Source: Brenneria salicis ATCC 15712 = DSM 30166
GTDB taxonomy: Bacteria; Pseudomonadota; Gammaproteobacteria; Enterobacterales; Enterobacteriaceae
Length of the DNA: 64,000 bases
Direction: 5' to 3'
Assembly: GCF_003315515.1 (NCBI RefSeq)
Contig: NZ_QNRY01000008.1
Location: 29,508 to 93,507 of the forward strand
Shown here in pieces: positions 1 to 11,145 of this stretch. Made by a program: the position numbers and the translations under genes. The notes under the pieces were generated by a model. The model had not been told where the DNA came from, did no database searches, and saw only the letters and a list, made by a program, of their open reading frames with translations. Within the stretch, counting starts at the first letter, position 1, and each line of letters starts with the position of its first letter.

Positions 1-256
1 ACATCAGATAGGCAAAAACCCACTCAACCGCCATTCCCCGTTCCCCAATCAGTCATACGTTATCGTTTTTGCAGGACAGCTTAATACGCTCACGTTGGCA
101 GCATGATATCTGTGATCCGTAATATAAAAAGCTGGTTGCTTATACAGCACTTCAAATGTCATGATCGCGCCATATGGTTGGCGACGTCACTATCAATAAC
201 AACAACACTGCCAAATAACAACCTGCCGACAGGCCAATGCATGATAGGAAAACAAG
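1..256. other. Sequence upstream of the tag pseudogene
   Basis: No credible coding region is seen in this stretch. The short reading frame at 103-312 overlaps the start of tag in another frame and resembles nothing I know. The last 15 bases hold an AGGA ribosome-binding site for the tag start at 257. Confidence 0.5.
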
Positions 257-820
257 ATGAACCGTTGTGGCTGGGTGACTCAGGATGCCCTCTATCAGGA
301 CTATCACGATAATGAGTGGGGCAAACCCTGCACGGACAGCCAGGCGCTGTTCGAACTACTTTGTCTGGAAGGTCAGCAGGCCGGGCTGTCCTGGATTACC
401 GTGTTGAAAAAGCGGGAAAATTATCGTCGCTGTTTTCATCAGTTCAATCCTGAGCGCATTGCCCGCATGACCGGGGATGACGTCACTCTGCTGCTGCAGG
501 ACAGCGGCATCATCCGTCATCGCTGAAAAATCGAAGCCATCATCACCAACGCCCGCGTCTGGCTGGAAATGGAAAATCAGGGAGAGCGCTTCTCGCATTT
601 CATCTGGTCGTTTGTCGATCATCAGCCGTTGATGAATCGTCCCGCGTCGCTTGCCGAGGTTCCGGCTAAAACCGCCGCCTCGGATGCCATGTCAAAAGCA
701 TTGAAAAAGCGCGGCTTCAAGTTTATCGGCTCCACCATTTGCTACGCGTTTATGCAGGCGGCGGGGTTGGTGAACGACCATACCATCGACTGCTTCCGTC
801 ATCAGGAAACAGAAACGTGA
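257..820 (+). pseudogene. tag: DNA-3-methyladenine glycosylase I, broken by an in-frame stop
   Basis: Tag is a monofunctional base-excision repair enzyme that removes 3-methyladenine from alkylated DNA. The reading frame is collinear with E. coli Tag from start to end (memory comparison). It is cut by one TGA at 524-526, just after GIIRHR, where the family has a glycine (GGA or GGN). After the stop the same frame continues with KIEAIITNARVWL and runs to 820. The zinc ligands are split by the stop: Cys4 and His17 (DYHDNEW) lie before it, and the His and Cys of LVNDHTIDC after it. Neither half should be active alone. There is no other frameshift, so the change looks recent. A sequencing error or stop readthrough cannot be excluded from the sequence. 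Confidence 0.85.
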
Positions 821-970
821 TACCGGCCGATTACGTATCGCCGTCCTTCCCCGGTAGCGAATAAAGCGTAAAAGTCCGGTGCAAAGGTACTACATTGGTA
901 TTATTTGATGTTACGCTATGCGTTAATTGATTACGGTGACGAGATGATTGCATCTCATTAAGGACGTACC

Positions 971-1987
971 ATGGCATTCAATAAAAAGAGCCGTATCACC
1001 GGCGCGCTATACGGACAAATGTTGGGTGACGCGATGGGGATGCCATCAGAATTATGGCCGCGTTCACGCATCAAAGCTCACTTCGGCTGGATTGATCGGT
1101 TTTTGCCCGGCCCTGAAGAAAACATTGCCGCCTGTTATTTCAACACGGCGGAATATACCGACGACACCGCCATGGCCCTTGCGCTGGCAGATGCGCTAAT
1201 CGAACGTGAAGGCGAGATCGATCCGGTCACCATCGGTAAACATATCCTCCACTGGGCGTTATCATTCAACGCATTCGAGAAAAATATCCTCGGACCAACC
1301 TCAAAACTGGCGCTGACCGCCTTACAGCAAGGCACCGATATCAGTGAACTGGACAACAACGGGTTAACCAACGGCGCCGCGATGCGCATTTCGCCGTTAG
1401 GTTGTCTGGCGCCCGCCCATTCCCTGGACGATTTCATCCGCGATGTCGAACTCGCTTCCAGCGCGACGCATAAATCCGATGTGGCTATCGCGGGCGCTAC
1501 CGTCATCGCTTGGGCGGTATCAAAAGGGATCAAAGGCGCCTCATGGCAGGAAATCAGCGATGCGCTTCCCGCTGTCGCGAAAACGGCACAGGAAAAACGC
1601 GTCACCACCTACAGTCCTTCCATATCGGCACGGATCGCACTGGCCTTACAGACGGTGAGGGCGATGCAGGATACGGAACACGCGCTGCAAAACGTTTATG
1701 ATCTGATTGGTACGGGCGCTGAAATGATTGAATCCGTTCCTGCCGCGATCGCCATGGTCGAGTTGTCCGAAACCGATCCCAATCGCTGCGCCATTCTGTG
1801 CGCCAACCTTGGCGGGGATACTGACACCATCGGCGCGATGGCGACCGCGATCTGTGGTGCGATAAATGGAATAGGCAGCATCGCGCCGCACTTCAAACAG
1901 CAGTTGGATGAAGCCAATCACATTGATATCGAACACTACAGCAGTGAGTTGCTGCGATTAAGAATGCTGCGGGAACAAGCGCTATAA
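971..1987 (+). CDS. ADP-ribosylglycohydrolase family protein
   Basis: 338 residues, the usual length for the DraG/ARH family, which hydrolyses ADP-ribose bonds using two magnesium ions. Metal-site motifs are visible. GDAMGMPSE lies near the N-terminus, YTDDTAMALALADALI near residue 55, and GGDTDTIGAMATAICGA near residue 275. The start is supported by AAGGA seven bases upstream. A convergent GntR regulator gene follows after 33 bp. In bacteria such standalone enzymes often sit beside GntR regulators and sugar or nucleoside genes, so a role in ADP-ribosylated metabolites or nucleosides is as likely as protein de-ADP-ribosylation. The substrate cannot be read from the sequence. Confidence 0.85.
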   Translation: MAFNKKSRITGALYGQMLGDAMGMPSELWPRSRIKAHFGWIDRFLPGPEENIAACYFNTAEYTDDTAMALALADALIEREGEIDPVTIGKHILHWALSFNAFEKNILGPTSKLALTALQQGTDISELDNNGLTNGAAMRISPLGCLAPAHSLDDFIRDVELASSATHKSDVAIAGATVIAWAVSKGIKGASWQEISDALPAVAKTAQEKRVTTYSPSISARIALALQTVRAMQDTEHALQNVYDLIGTGAEMIESVPAAIAMVELSETDPNRCAILCANLGGDTDTIGAMATAICGAINGIGSIAPHFKQQLDEANHIDIEHYSSELLRLRMLREQAL

Positions 1988-2020
1988 TAGGCGACTCAGC
2001 AACCCGCGCGCGACACAGGG

Positions 2021-2773
2021 CTACGCCGAAAAGAACACGTACATGTCTGAACGACAGTAATTAATGCTGTATTCGATAGGCTTGCCGGTATTATCAAACG
2101 CCAATTCTCTAACCACCAGCACCGGTAAAGACGCCGGCGTTTTGATATGCGTGATAAATTCCTGGCTGGGCGTCTGGGCGGATACCCAGCTACGAGTACG
2201 CTGCAAGATAATATTCTGGCTTTGAAAGTAGGCGTACAGCGAAACGCCAATCTGCTCCACATCGTCGATCAGACTGGCGGGAACATAAGACTCTTCAATA
2301 GAGACAGGTTCACCATCAATGTCGCGCACACGCTTGAGGATATACACCGGGCTACCCGCTGAAATATTCAGCCGTTCGGCAATATTAGGTTCACAGGGGA
2401 TCCGGGCCTTTTCCAGCCAGCGAGAACCTGGTTTTTTCCCTTTCAATGCCACCTGATCGGAAAATCCCTGCGCCACACAGAGGTGATATTCCAATTGATC
2501 GTTGATATAGGTGCCGTATCCACGATTGCGGATGACGATATTTTGCGATTCCAGCAACTCAAGCGCTTTACGCACCGTGATACGTGATATCCCCAGCGCC
2601 TGAACAAACGCCCGCTCGCTCGGCAGAAAATGGCCGCCCGCCAGTTCGCCGGTTTGCACCAGCCGTTGGATCGTCTGTGAAAACTTCATGTAGAGTGGCA
2701 ACTTATCCGTCTGTGTAAAGCGCACACGCAGACGTTCAATCAACGTATCGTTTGCATTCATTTCTGCTTGCAT
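2021..2773 (-). CDS. GntR/HutC-family transcriptional regulator
   Basis: 250 residues with the two-domain layout of the HutC subfamily. The N-terminal winged helix contains LPLYMKFSQTIQRLV and FLPSERAFVQALGISRITVRKA (residues about 25-75). A C-terminal UTRA effector domain follows, with SPVYILKRVRDIDGEPVSIE and the closing IEYSINYCRSDMYVF. HutC/UTRA regulators are usually repressors released by a sugar phosphate, amino acid or similar small ligand. It converges with the ADP-ribosylglycohydrolase gene and probably controls it or itself, which is inferred from position only. An internal ATG at 2761 is an alternative start; neither has a strong ribosome-binding site. Confidence 0.85.
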   Translation of the reverse strand: MQAEMNANDTLIERLRVRFTQTDKLPLYMKFSQTIQRLVQTGELAGGHFLPSERAFVQALGISRITVRKALELLESQNIVIRNRGYGTYINDQLEYHLCVAQGFSDQVALKGKKPGSRWLEKARIPCEPNIAERLNISAGSPVYILKRVRDIDGEPVSIEESYVPASLIDDVEQIGVSLYAYFQSQNIILQRTRSWVSAQTPSQEFITHIKTPASLPVLVVRELAFDNTGKPIEYSINYCRSDMYVFFSA

Positions 2774-2952
2774 GGCTGAGGAAAAGTGCGGGGATCATAG
2801 CGCGTTTCCCCTTGCGCTTCTCCCTTTAATCACTCGCCAGTTACTCGCCGCAGACTGACGTCGGACAGGTATGGCTTGCAGTCTCCCGCTCGCTACGCGA
2901 TGATTCCCACTGTTATTGCCGCTTTGCCTCCCTAACCATAACGGAGTTTTCG

Positions 2953-3915
2953 ATGAAACCTCACGTCATTCTGTACAGAAAAATTCCTGACGACCTGCGC
3001 GCTCGCCTGGATCAACATTTCACCGTCACTGAGCTTGATGACTTCCCGGCAGCCGATCATCCCGCACTGACGCAGGCGGAAGGCTTGCTTGGCGCCGGCG
3101 GTAACGTGGATAGCGCGTTTCTGGCGCATACGCCGCGTCTGCGGGCCGCCTCCACCATCTCCGTCGGTTACGATAACTTTGATGTGGATGCCATGAATGA
3201 ACAAGGGGTCGTCCTGATGCATACGCCGACCGTGTTGACCGAAACCGTGGCCGATACAGTACTGGCGCTGATGCTGGCCAGCGCCCGCCGGGTCGTGGAA
3301 GTCGCGGAACGCGTCAAAGCAGGCGAGTGGAAAAGCGGCATCGACAGCGATTGGTTCGGCACCGATGTTCATCATAAAACGCTGGGCATCCTCGGCATGG
3401 GACGCATCGGTCTGGCGGTGGCGCAGCGGGCGCATTTCGGTTTCAGCATGCCGATTCTCTACAATGCCCGTCGCCATCATCCGCAAGCGGAGGAACGTTT
3501 TGACGCCCGTTATTGCGATTTGGATACGCTGCTCGCCCAATCGGATTTTCTGTGCATTACGCTGCCGCTGACCACTGAGACGAAAAATCTGATTGGCCGC
3601 GAGCAACTGGCCAAAATGAAGTCCAGCGCGATCCTGATTAATATTGGCCGTGGCGCGGTGGTGGATGAAAATGCCCTGATCGAAGCGCTCAGCAACGGCA
3701 ACCTCCACGCAGCCGGTCTGGATGTGTTCGTTAAGGAACCGCTGCCAGTGGATTCACCGCTGTTAAGCCTGCCCAACGTGGTGGCGCTGCCTCACATTGG
3801 CTCAGCCACCCATGACACGCGCTATGACATGGCGGCTTGCGCGGTGGATAATCTGATTGCCGCGTTAACCGGCACGGTCGAAGAAAACTGCGTCAACCCG
3901 CAGGTGCTGAAATAG
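2953..3915 (+). CDS. ghrB: Glyoxylate/hydroxypyruvate reductase B
   Basis: 320 residues, collinear with E. coli GhrB (TkrA) as I remember it. The enzyme reduces glyoxylate, hydroxypyruvate and 2-ketogluconate with NADPH in the cytoplasm. The nucleotide-binding motif [20 protein letters not shown] lies near residue 145. The family catalytic Arg-Glu-His set is present, with His in [10 protein letters not shown] near residue 285. The start at 2953 is supported by CGGAG six bases upstream. It is flanked by oppositely oriented genes and looks monocistronic. Confidence 0.95.
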   Translation: MKPHVILYRKIPDDLRARLDQHFTVTELDDFPAADHPALTQAEGLLGAGGNVDSAFLAHTPRLRAASTISVGYDNFDVDAMNEQGVVLMHTPTVLTETVADTVLALMLASARRVVEVAERVKAGEWKSGIDSDWFGTDVHHKTLGILGMGRIGLAVAQRAHFGFSMPILYNARRHHPQAEERFDARYCDLDTLLAQSDFLCITLPLTTETKNLIGREQLAKMKSSAILINIGRGAVVDENALIEALSNGNLHAAGLDVFVKEPLPVDSPLLSLPNVVALPHIGSATHDTRYDMAACAVDNLIAALTGTVEENCVNPQVLK

Positions 3916-3933
3916 CGCGTGGTGAATGCGGTG

Positions 3934-3966
3934 AAAAAAGCAAGGCTGCGCGACGGCGGCCTTGCC
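3934..3966 (-). terminator. Rho-independent terminator of the DUF4432 gene
   Basis: On the minus strand the stem GCAAGGC...GCCTTGC is followed directly by a run of six T (positions 3939-3934). It sits just after the stop of the minus-strand gene ending at 3978. Confidence 0.7.
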
Positions 3967-3977
3967 GAAAACCGGGT

Positions 3978-5186
3978 TCACTCAACCGCAATCGGTTTTT
4001 CCGTCAGCGTGGTTTTATTCTCTCCCTGAATAGCATACACTTTTTGTTCTGTTTTCTGAACGGCGTCCGCGCTGTCGAGCAAACTGTAAGTCAGTTCAAA
4101 TTCGGTACTTTGCCCCGGCTGAAGCTGTTTCACCCGTCCTTGTTCCCGCTCAATGGTAACCGGATAGGCGTAGTTGGTGCCGGGTTCGATGCCGGTAACA
4201 TAACCCTGCCGCACGGTATCGGTGTTTTTCCACAATGTGAGCAACGGCAATTGGCGGGTATCAAATTCGATCGATACGCCTTTGTCGCTTGCGCGGTTTA
4301 CCAGCGCCGCCAGTGTCTTGCCCTGTTTATCGGCATAAGGCGTCAGATTAAACACCATTTCGTCGAAGTCTTTGGTTGGGCCCTTATATGCTTGCCATTC
4401 CTGTAACCCGGCCTTGGCGTAATCATTAAAAGGCGAAATTTCTTTTACCGGGGCGATAAACCGCGCGCCCTCTTCGAGGATCGGCGTACCAAAATTACTG
4501 TGATAGATAATCTGATAATCACGGGCATAGTCCGCTTTATTCGTCAGCACATCATGTACGGTAAAGGATGTGCTGCCTGGGGTATAACGCAGTTCAGTCC
4601 AGGTTTCCAGATTGGCTTGCTTGAAGCTGCTCTCTTTCAACAGTCCGCGGATGGTTATCTGATAAGGCGCTTTTTCACTGACGTCCACCACTACTTTTGA
4701 GGCTGGCGTGTTGCCGGCGCGACCGTGCAACGTATAAATCATGCCGTTATCCACAACCGGATGACCAGTCCACTCATAGCCGCAACGCACCATCATTTCA
4801 TTGAAGCCTTCCAGCCAGCCCAGCCCGTTACGGCTTTCCAGATTAATGCTATTCGGGTTGACCACCTCCTTCACCGGCGAATCCCATCCCAGACGGATGT
4901 TCTTGCCCGTTACGTGCAGCAAATCCATACCCCGGCTTGGGCTGAGTACAATTTTCAACCCATTCTGGCTATTGATGGTAATGATTTTACTGCCTTCCTG
5001 ACGCCCGCCGTGCAAGACGGTCTGCTCAATGCTGAAATGCTGATCTTTAACCTTCAGCGCGTCGCTGCTGATTTGCCAATTTCCCTTTTCCACACTGCTT
5101 TCAGCATCTGTCAGCACGAACGTCTGGGCAGAGAGTTGCCACGAAGTCAGCGCCAATGCGATCCCCATCACCGGTAATTTTTTCAT
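3978..5186 (-). CDS. Periplasmic DUF4432 (aldose 1-epimerase-like) protein
   Basis: 402 residues. A clear signal peptide opens the protein (MKKLPVMGIALALTSWQLSA, cleaved before QTF), so the product is exported. The rest is a beta-rich galactose-mutarotase-like fold of the DUF4432 type, with VLSPSRGMDLLHVTGKNIRLGW around residues 80-105 and YHSNFGTPILEEGARF near 230. DUF4432 proteins are related to aldose epimerases, but the reaction of the exported forms is not known to me. The ribosome-binding site AAGGGA precedes the ATG by seven bases. A terminator follows the stop. It is probably involved in handling an extracellular sugar, but this is inference from the fold. Confidence 0.75.
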   Translation of the reverse strand: MKKLPVMGIALALTSWQLSAQTFVLTDAESSVEKGNWQISSDALKVKDQHFSIEQTVLHGGRQEGSKIITINSQNGLKIVLSPSRGMDLLHVTGKNIRLGWDSPVKEVVNPNSINLESRNGLGWLEGFNEMMVRCGYEWTGHPVVDNGMIYTLHGRAGNTPASKVVVDVSEKAPYQITIRGLLKESSFKQANLETWTELRYTPGSTSFTVHDVLTNKADYARDYQIIYHSNFGTPILEEGARFIAPVKEISPFNDYAKAGLQEWQAYKGPTKDFDEMVFNLTPYADKQGKTLAALVNRASDKGVSIEFDTRQLPLLTLWKNTDTVRQGYVTGIEPGTNYAYPVTIEREQGRVKQLQPGQSTEFELTYSLLDSADAVQKTEQKVYAIQGENKTTLTEKPIAVE

Positions 5187-5628
5187 TTCATGATCCCTTA
5201 TTGCTGAATTGATTTAGCTTATGCAAATCAAGACTACAAATCTGTCCGTTGCCAGAATGTGACAGCTATCACCAGATGGAAAAATTCTGTGTTGTTGCGA
5301 GTTTTTCGCAATCAAGATCACGATTACATTAAATATCACCGTATTCCTTGCACTATAAATGGGAAATGGATCGGCTATTCCTGATATCGATTCAGCTTTT
5401 GGCCGGAAAATCGCCGCGCCTGCCACCGTCATGACGACAACGTTCAGCAGATTGCCGACAACAGCGGCGAATGACTGAACCATCCGCCGCTTTTCAGACA
5501 ATAATGCTAAGTCACCACCAGAAAAGCAGTTAAATATATGAAATGGCCGATTTCAAGCCACATTGCACACTGGCCGCGCACAGGCTATGGTTGCCACTTA
5601 CCCATGTATGAACAGTTACTGACAAACT
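5187..5628. other. Intergenic region before avtA
   Basis: A spacer of about 440 bp between divergent genes, presumably holding both promoters. A 95-codon minus-strand frame at 5214-5501 is hydrophobic in its first half but has no ribosome-binding site or family that I recognise, so I do not call it. Confidence 0.4.
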
Positions 5629-6856
5629 ATGAACTTTTCTCTTTTCGGCAACAAATTCACCCGTCATGCAGGCATCACCCAGCTTATGGACGATCTGAAC
5701 GAGGGACTGCGCACGCCGGGAGCCATCATGCTGGGGGGCGGCAATCCGGCGCATATTCCGGCGATGGATACCTATTTCCAGCAACTCTGTCAGGAGATGC
5801 TGGAGCAGGGGAAACTGACCGAGGCGCTATGCAATTACGATGGCCCACAGGGAAAAGATACGTTGCTCAGCACCCTGGCTGACCTGCTGCAGGATGAATT
5901 AGGCTGGCAGATTGGACCACAGAATATTGCTCTGACAAATGGCAGTCAGAGTGCATTTTTCTACTTATTTAATCTGTTTGCCGGTCGTCACACCGATGGC
6001 AGTCTGAAAAAAGTGCTGTTTCCACTGGCCCCAGAATATATCGGTTACAGTGATTCCGGCCTGGATGAAAACATGTTTGTGTCCGTGCGTCCGCAAATCG
6101 AGTTGTTAGCGGAAGGGCAATTCAAGTATCACGTGGATTTTGATCACCTGTCGATCACCGAGGATATCGGGCTTATCTGCGTTTCACGCCCAACCAACCC
6201 GACCGGCAACGTACTGACGGATGACGAACTGATGCACCTCGATATTCTGGCGCAGCAGCATAATGTTCCGTTGCTGATCGACAATGCCTACGGGGTGCCG
6301 TTCCCCGGTATTATTTTCAGCGATGCCACGCCGTTGTGGAACCCCAACATCATCCTGTGTATGAGCCTGTCCAAACTGGGGCTGCCCGGTTCACGCTGCG
6401 GTATTGTGATTGCCGATGAAAAGGTCATTTCCGCCATTGGCAACATGAACGGCATCATCAGCCTGTCGCCAGGGGCGATTGGACCGGCGCAGCGATTTGC
6501 TGCGGCTTTCCAATGAAGTGGTTCGTCCGTTCTATCAGCGGCGCGTCGGTGAAACGATCGCCCTCATTCGGCGTTACCTCTCCCCCGAACAGTGTCTGAT
6601 TCACAAACCAGAAGGGGCGATTTTCCTCTGGCTGTGGTTCAAGGATCTGCCTATCACCACGGAATTGCTGTATCAGCGGTTGAAGAAACGCGGGGTACTG
6701 ATGGTGCCGGGCCACTATTTCTTCCCCGGTCTGGAACAGGACTGGCCGCACGCCCATCAATGCCTGCGGATGAATTACGTGCCTGAGCCCGACAAAATCG
6801 AGCGCGGGATTGCGATTCTGGCGGAGGAGATCGAGAAGGCGATGGCGCACGGGTAA
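5629..6856 (+). pseudogene. avtA: Valine-pyruvate aminotransferase, frameshifted
   Basis: AvtA is a PLP enzyme that makes valine from 2-oxoisovalerate using alanine. The first 285 codons follow E. coli AvtA closely from memory (SLFGNKFTRHAGITQLMDDL, ALTNGSQSAFFYLFNLFAGR, PLP lysine in CMSLSKLGLPGSRCG). After GAIGPA at about 6480 the frame shifts. The rest of the enzyme, from RRSDLLRLSNEVVRPFY to the C-terminus, continues in the +1 frame up to 6856. About eight residues (MMCEMI region) are missing at the junction, which fits a 23-bp deletion between two CCGGCG copies. The C-terminal domain is lost from the first product, so activity is not expected. No second hit is seen elsewhere in the gene. 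Confidence 0.85.
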
Positions 6857-6967
6857 GCGTGCGGAATATTTTCTGCATGAGGTGACGTCATCATATTTGT
6901 TTGGCGCGCAACTTACTTGCGCACCAAACCGCCTCTTACTTGTACTTCCACTTCTTCTACTGGTCTT

Positions 6968-8272
6968 TTACTGCGCCCCTCTCCCCGCCACACCCGCAGT
7001 CTCCAGCACCGCATGCAGCAAGACATTGGCCCCGGCGGTGACATGCTCCGGTGAGGCATACTCGATTTCGTTGTGGCTGATGCCGTCTTTGCACGGAATA
7101 AAAATCATCCCCGTCGGCGCCAGTTCAGCAACGTACACGGCATCATGTCCCGCGCCGGAAACAATATCGATATTGGAATAACCCAGCAGATCGGCGGCCC
7201 GCCGCACCGCGTCTTTGCATTCGGGATGAAAGGGCGCGGCACGATACTGAGAAACCTGCGTCAGTTGAATATCCAACCCGGTTTCCGCCGCCACAGACTG
7301 GATATACGCTTTCAACGCGGCATCCATTTCATCCACCAGCGCATCGGTAAGATTGCGCAAATCGATGGAGAACTTCACGCTGCCCGGCACGACGTTACGG
7401 CTGTTCGGATGCACCTGCACCATCCCCACTGTGCCGCGACCATGAGGGGCAAAGCGGTCGGCAATGGCGATCACCGCCTGCATAATGCGGGTGGACACCT
7501 GTAATGCGTCTTTACGCAGCGCCATCGGCGTTGGACCGGCATGGGATTCCATCCCCGTCACCACGCAGTCATACCAGCGAATACCCAGCACCGCCTGCAC
7601 CACGCCGATGGTAATATCCTGATCTTCCAGTATCGGCCCTTGTTCAATGTGCGCTTCAAAATACGCGCCAATCGGATGATCGCCAGGGGTTTGCGGTCCG
7701 GCATAGCCGATTTTCGTCAGTTCGTCCCCCACGCTTTTGCCATCCACATCCACTGCGGCATACGCCTGTTCCAGCGAGAACACGCCCGCAAACACGCCGG
7801 AGCCCATCATTACCGGGACAAAACGAGAGCCTTCTTCGTTAGTCCAGAACACCATCTCCACCGGCGCTTCGGTTTCAATCCGCTGATCATTCAACGTGCG
7901 GATCACTTCCAGCGCCGCCAGTACGCCAAAATTGCCGTCGAACTTGCCGCCGGTCGGCTGTGTATCAATGTGGCTTCCCGCCACCACTGGCGGCAGCGCA
8001 TTATTATGGCCGGGACGACGCATAAACACATTACCGATCTTATCGATCTCGACCGACAATCCGGCAGCCTTGCCCCAGTTCACCACCAAATCCCGTCCCT
8101 GACGATCCAAATTTGTCAGCGTCAACCGGCACACGCCGCCTTTGGGCGTCGCGCCGATAACAGCCAGATCCATCAGCGACTGCCACAGACGTTCGCCATC
8201 GACACGCAGATCGGTAATATCCGTCCCTTTTTTCGTTGCCGATAACACTTCACTATTCATCTCATTATTCAT
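6968..8272 (-). CDS. Zn-dependent N-carbamoyl-amino-acid amidohydrolase (beta-ureidopropionase type)
   Basis: 434 residues of the M20-related hydantoinase/carbamoylase family, which splits N-carbamoyl amino acids to the amino acid, CO2 and ammonia. Visible motifs are GSHIDTQPTGGKFDGNFGV (metal His/Asp, near residue 95), TNEEGSRFVPVMMGSG (catalytic Glu and metal Glu, near 145), EAHIEQGP near 210 and GAGHDAVYVAELAPTGM near 390. It is the last gene of the preT-preA-dihydropyrimidinase run. This context makes N-carbamoyl-beta-alanine the likely substrate and beta-alanine the product. The family also contains allantoate amidohydrolases. The start has AAGAGGA eight bases upstream. Confidence 0.87.
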   Translation of the reverse strand: MNNEMNSEVLSATKKGTDITDLRVDGERLWQSLMDLAVIGATPKGGVCRLTLTNLDRQGRDLVVNWGKAAGLSVEIDKIGNVFMRRPGHNNALPPVVAGSHIDTQPTGGKFDGNFGVLAALEVIRTLNDQRIETEAPVEMVFWTNEEGSRFVPVMMGSGVFAGVFSLEQAYAAVDVDGKSVGDELTKIGYAGPQTPGDHPIGAYFEAHIEQGPILEDQDITIGVVQAVLGIRWYDCVVTGMESHAGPTPMALRKDALQVSTRIMQAVIAIADRFAPHGRGTVGMVQVHPNSRNVVPGSVKFSIDLRNLTDALVDEMDAALKAYIQSVAAETGLDIQLTQVSQYRAAPFHPECKDAVRRAADLLGYSNIDIVSGAGHDAVYVAELAPTGMIFIPCKDGISHNEIEYASPEHVTAGANVLLHAVLETAGVAGRGAQ

Positions 8273-8310
8273 CGCGGTTTTCCTCTTGAATGGAACGCGG
8301 TCACAGGCGG

Positions 8311-9840
<1,530 letters not shown>

Positions 9841-11145
9841 TCAGGCCGTGGTCGCCATTGGATTATTCGGGTGCGTCGTCCAGTTGGCGTACTCTCCGCT
9901 CACGGTTTTTCCGGTACGCAAATCCACTTCTCCCGGTTGCAAGCTGCGCATGGAAATGCAGTTTTCCACCGGACAAATGGAGACGCACAGATTGCAGCCG
10001 ACGCAATCCTCCTCCTTCACCTCGTAATGACGTTCGCCATTTTTCACGCGGGTAATGGCCTGATGCGAGGTATCTTCACAGGCCAGATGGCAGCGTCCGC
10101 ATTTAATGCACTGCGACTGGTCGATAACCGCCTTGTCGATGTGATTGAGGTTGAGGTAGCGCCAGTCCGTTACCGAGCCGACGGCACGGCCACGAAAATC
10201 GTCCAGTGTGCGGTAACCCTGTTCGTCCATAAAATTGGCCAGGCCGCTGACCATGTCACGCACAATCTGGAAGCCATGCACCATCACCGCGGTACAGACC
10301 TGCACCGTGCCGCAGCCCAGCGCGATAAATTCGGCGGCGTCACGCCAGGTGGCGATCCCGCCGATACCGGACATCGGCAAGCCGCGCGTCAACGCATCAC
10401 GCGCGATTTCCGCCACCATATTCAAGGCGATAGGCTTGACCGCCGGACCACAATATCCCCCATGCGAACCTTTGCCGCCGGTATTGGGATGAATGCTCAT
10501 CTGCTCCAGATCCACGCCCATCACCGAGTTGATGGTGTTAATCAACGACACCGCATCACCGCCGCCGTGCAACGCGGCGCGCGCCGGGTAGCGGATATCA
10601 TTGACATTGGGCGTGAGCTTGACGATCACCGGCAGGCGACAATACTGTTTGCACCAGCGGGTGACCATTTCGATGTACTCCGGCACCTGTCCCACCGCCG
10701 CGCCCATGCCGCGTTCGCTCATGCCATGCGGACAACCAAAGTTAAGTTCAATGCCGTCGGCGCCGGTTTGTTCCACCAGCGGCAGAATGGATTTCCAGGC
10801 ATCTTCCTCGCAAGGCACCATGATCGACACAATCATGGCCCGATCGGGCCAGTTGCGCTTCACGCGAGCGATTTCTTCCAGATTGGTATCCAGCGAACGG
10901 TCGGTAATCAGTTCGATGTTGTTCAGGCCGATAATGCGCCGATCCGTGGTGCGCAGGGTGCTGTAGCGCGGCCCGTTGACGTTGACCACATGCGGGTCCT
11001 GTCCCAGCGTTTTCCAGACCACCCCGCCCCAGCCCGCTTCAAAAGCTCGCACAACGTTGTACTCTTTATCGGTCGGCGGCGCGGAAGCCAGCCAGAAAGG
11101 ATTGGGGCTTTTGATACCCAAAAAGTGACTACTGAGATCAGCCAT
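9841..11145 (-). CDS. preA: NAD-dependent dihydropyrimidine dehydrogenase subunit PreA
   Basis: 434 residues. The first 330 form the FMN-binding TIM barrel of dihydropyrimidine dehydrogenase (SHFLGIKSPNPFWLASAPPT at the start, GIELNFGCPHGMSERGMG, MSGIGGIATWRDA). The C-terminus carries a 2[4Fe-4S] ferredoxin module with CIKCGRCHLACEDT and CVGCNLCVSICPVENC. Together with PreT it reduces uracil or thymine to the dihydropyrimidine using NADH, the first step of the reductive pathway. The start overlaps the end of preT by eight bases, and the ribosome-binding site GGGAG lies inside preT, so the two subunits are translationally coupled. Confidence 0.95.
   Translation of the reverse strand: MADLSSHFLGIKSPNPFWLASAPPTDKEYNVVRAFEAGWGGVVWKTLGQDPHVVNVNGPRYSTLRTTDRRIIGLNNIELITDRSLDTNLEEIARVKRNWPDRAMIVSIMVPCEEDAWKSILPLVEQTGADGIELNFGCPHGMSERGMGAAVGQVPEYIEMVTRWCKQYCRLPVIVKLTPNVNDIRYPARAALHGGGDAVSLINTINSVMGVDLEQMSIHPNTGGKGSHGGYCGPAVKPIALNMVAEIARDALTRGLPMSGIGGIATWRDAAEFIALGCGTVQVCTAVMVHGFQIVRDMVSGLANFMDEQGYRTLDDFRGRAVGSVTDWRYLNLNHIDKAVIDQSQCIKCGRCHLACEDTSHQAITRVKNGERHYEVKEEDCVGCNLCVSICPVENCISMRSLQPGEVDLRTGKTVSGEYANWTTHPNNPMATTA

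Noticed and set aside
5214..5501. Minus-strand frame of 95 codons with a hydrophobic first half
   Set aside because: No ribosome-binding site, no recognised family, and it lies in the divergent promoter region.
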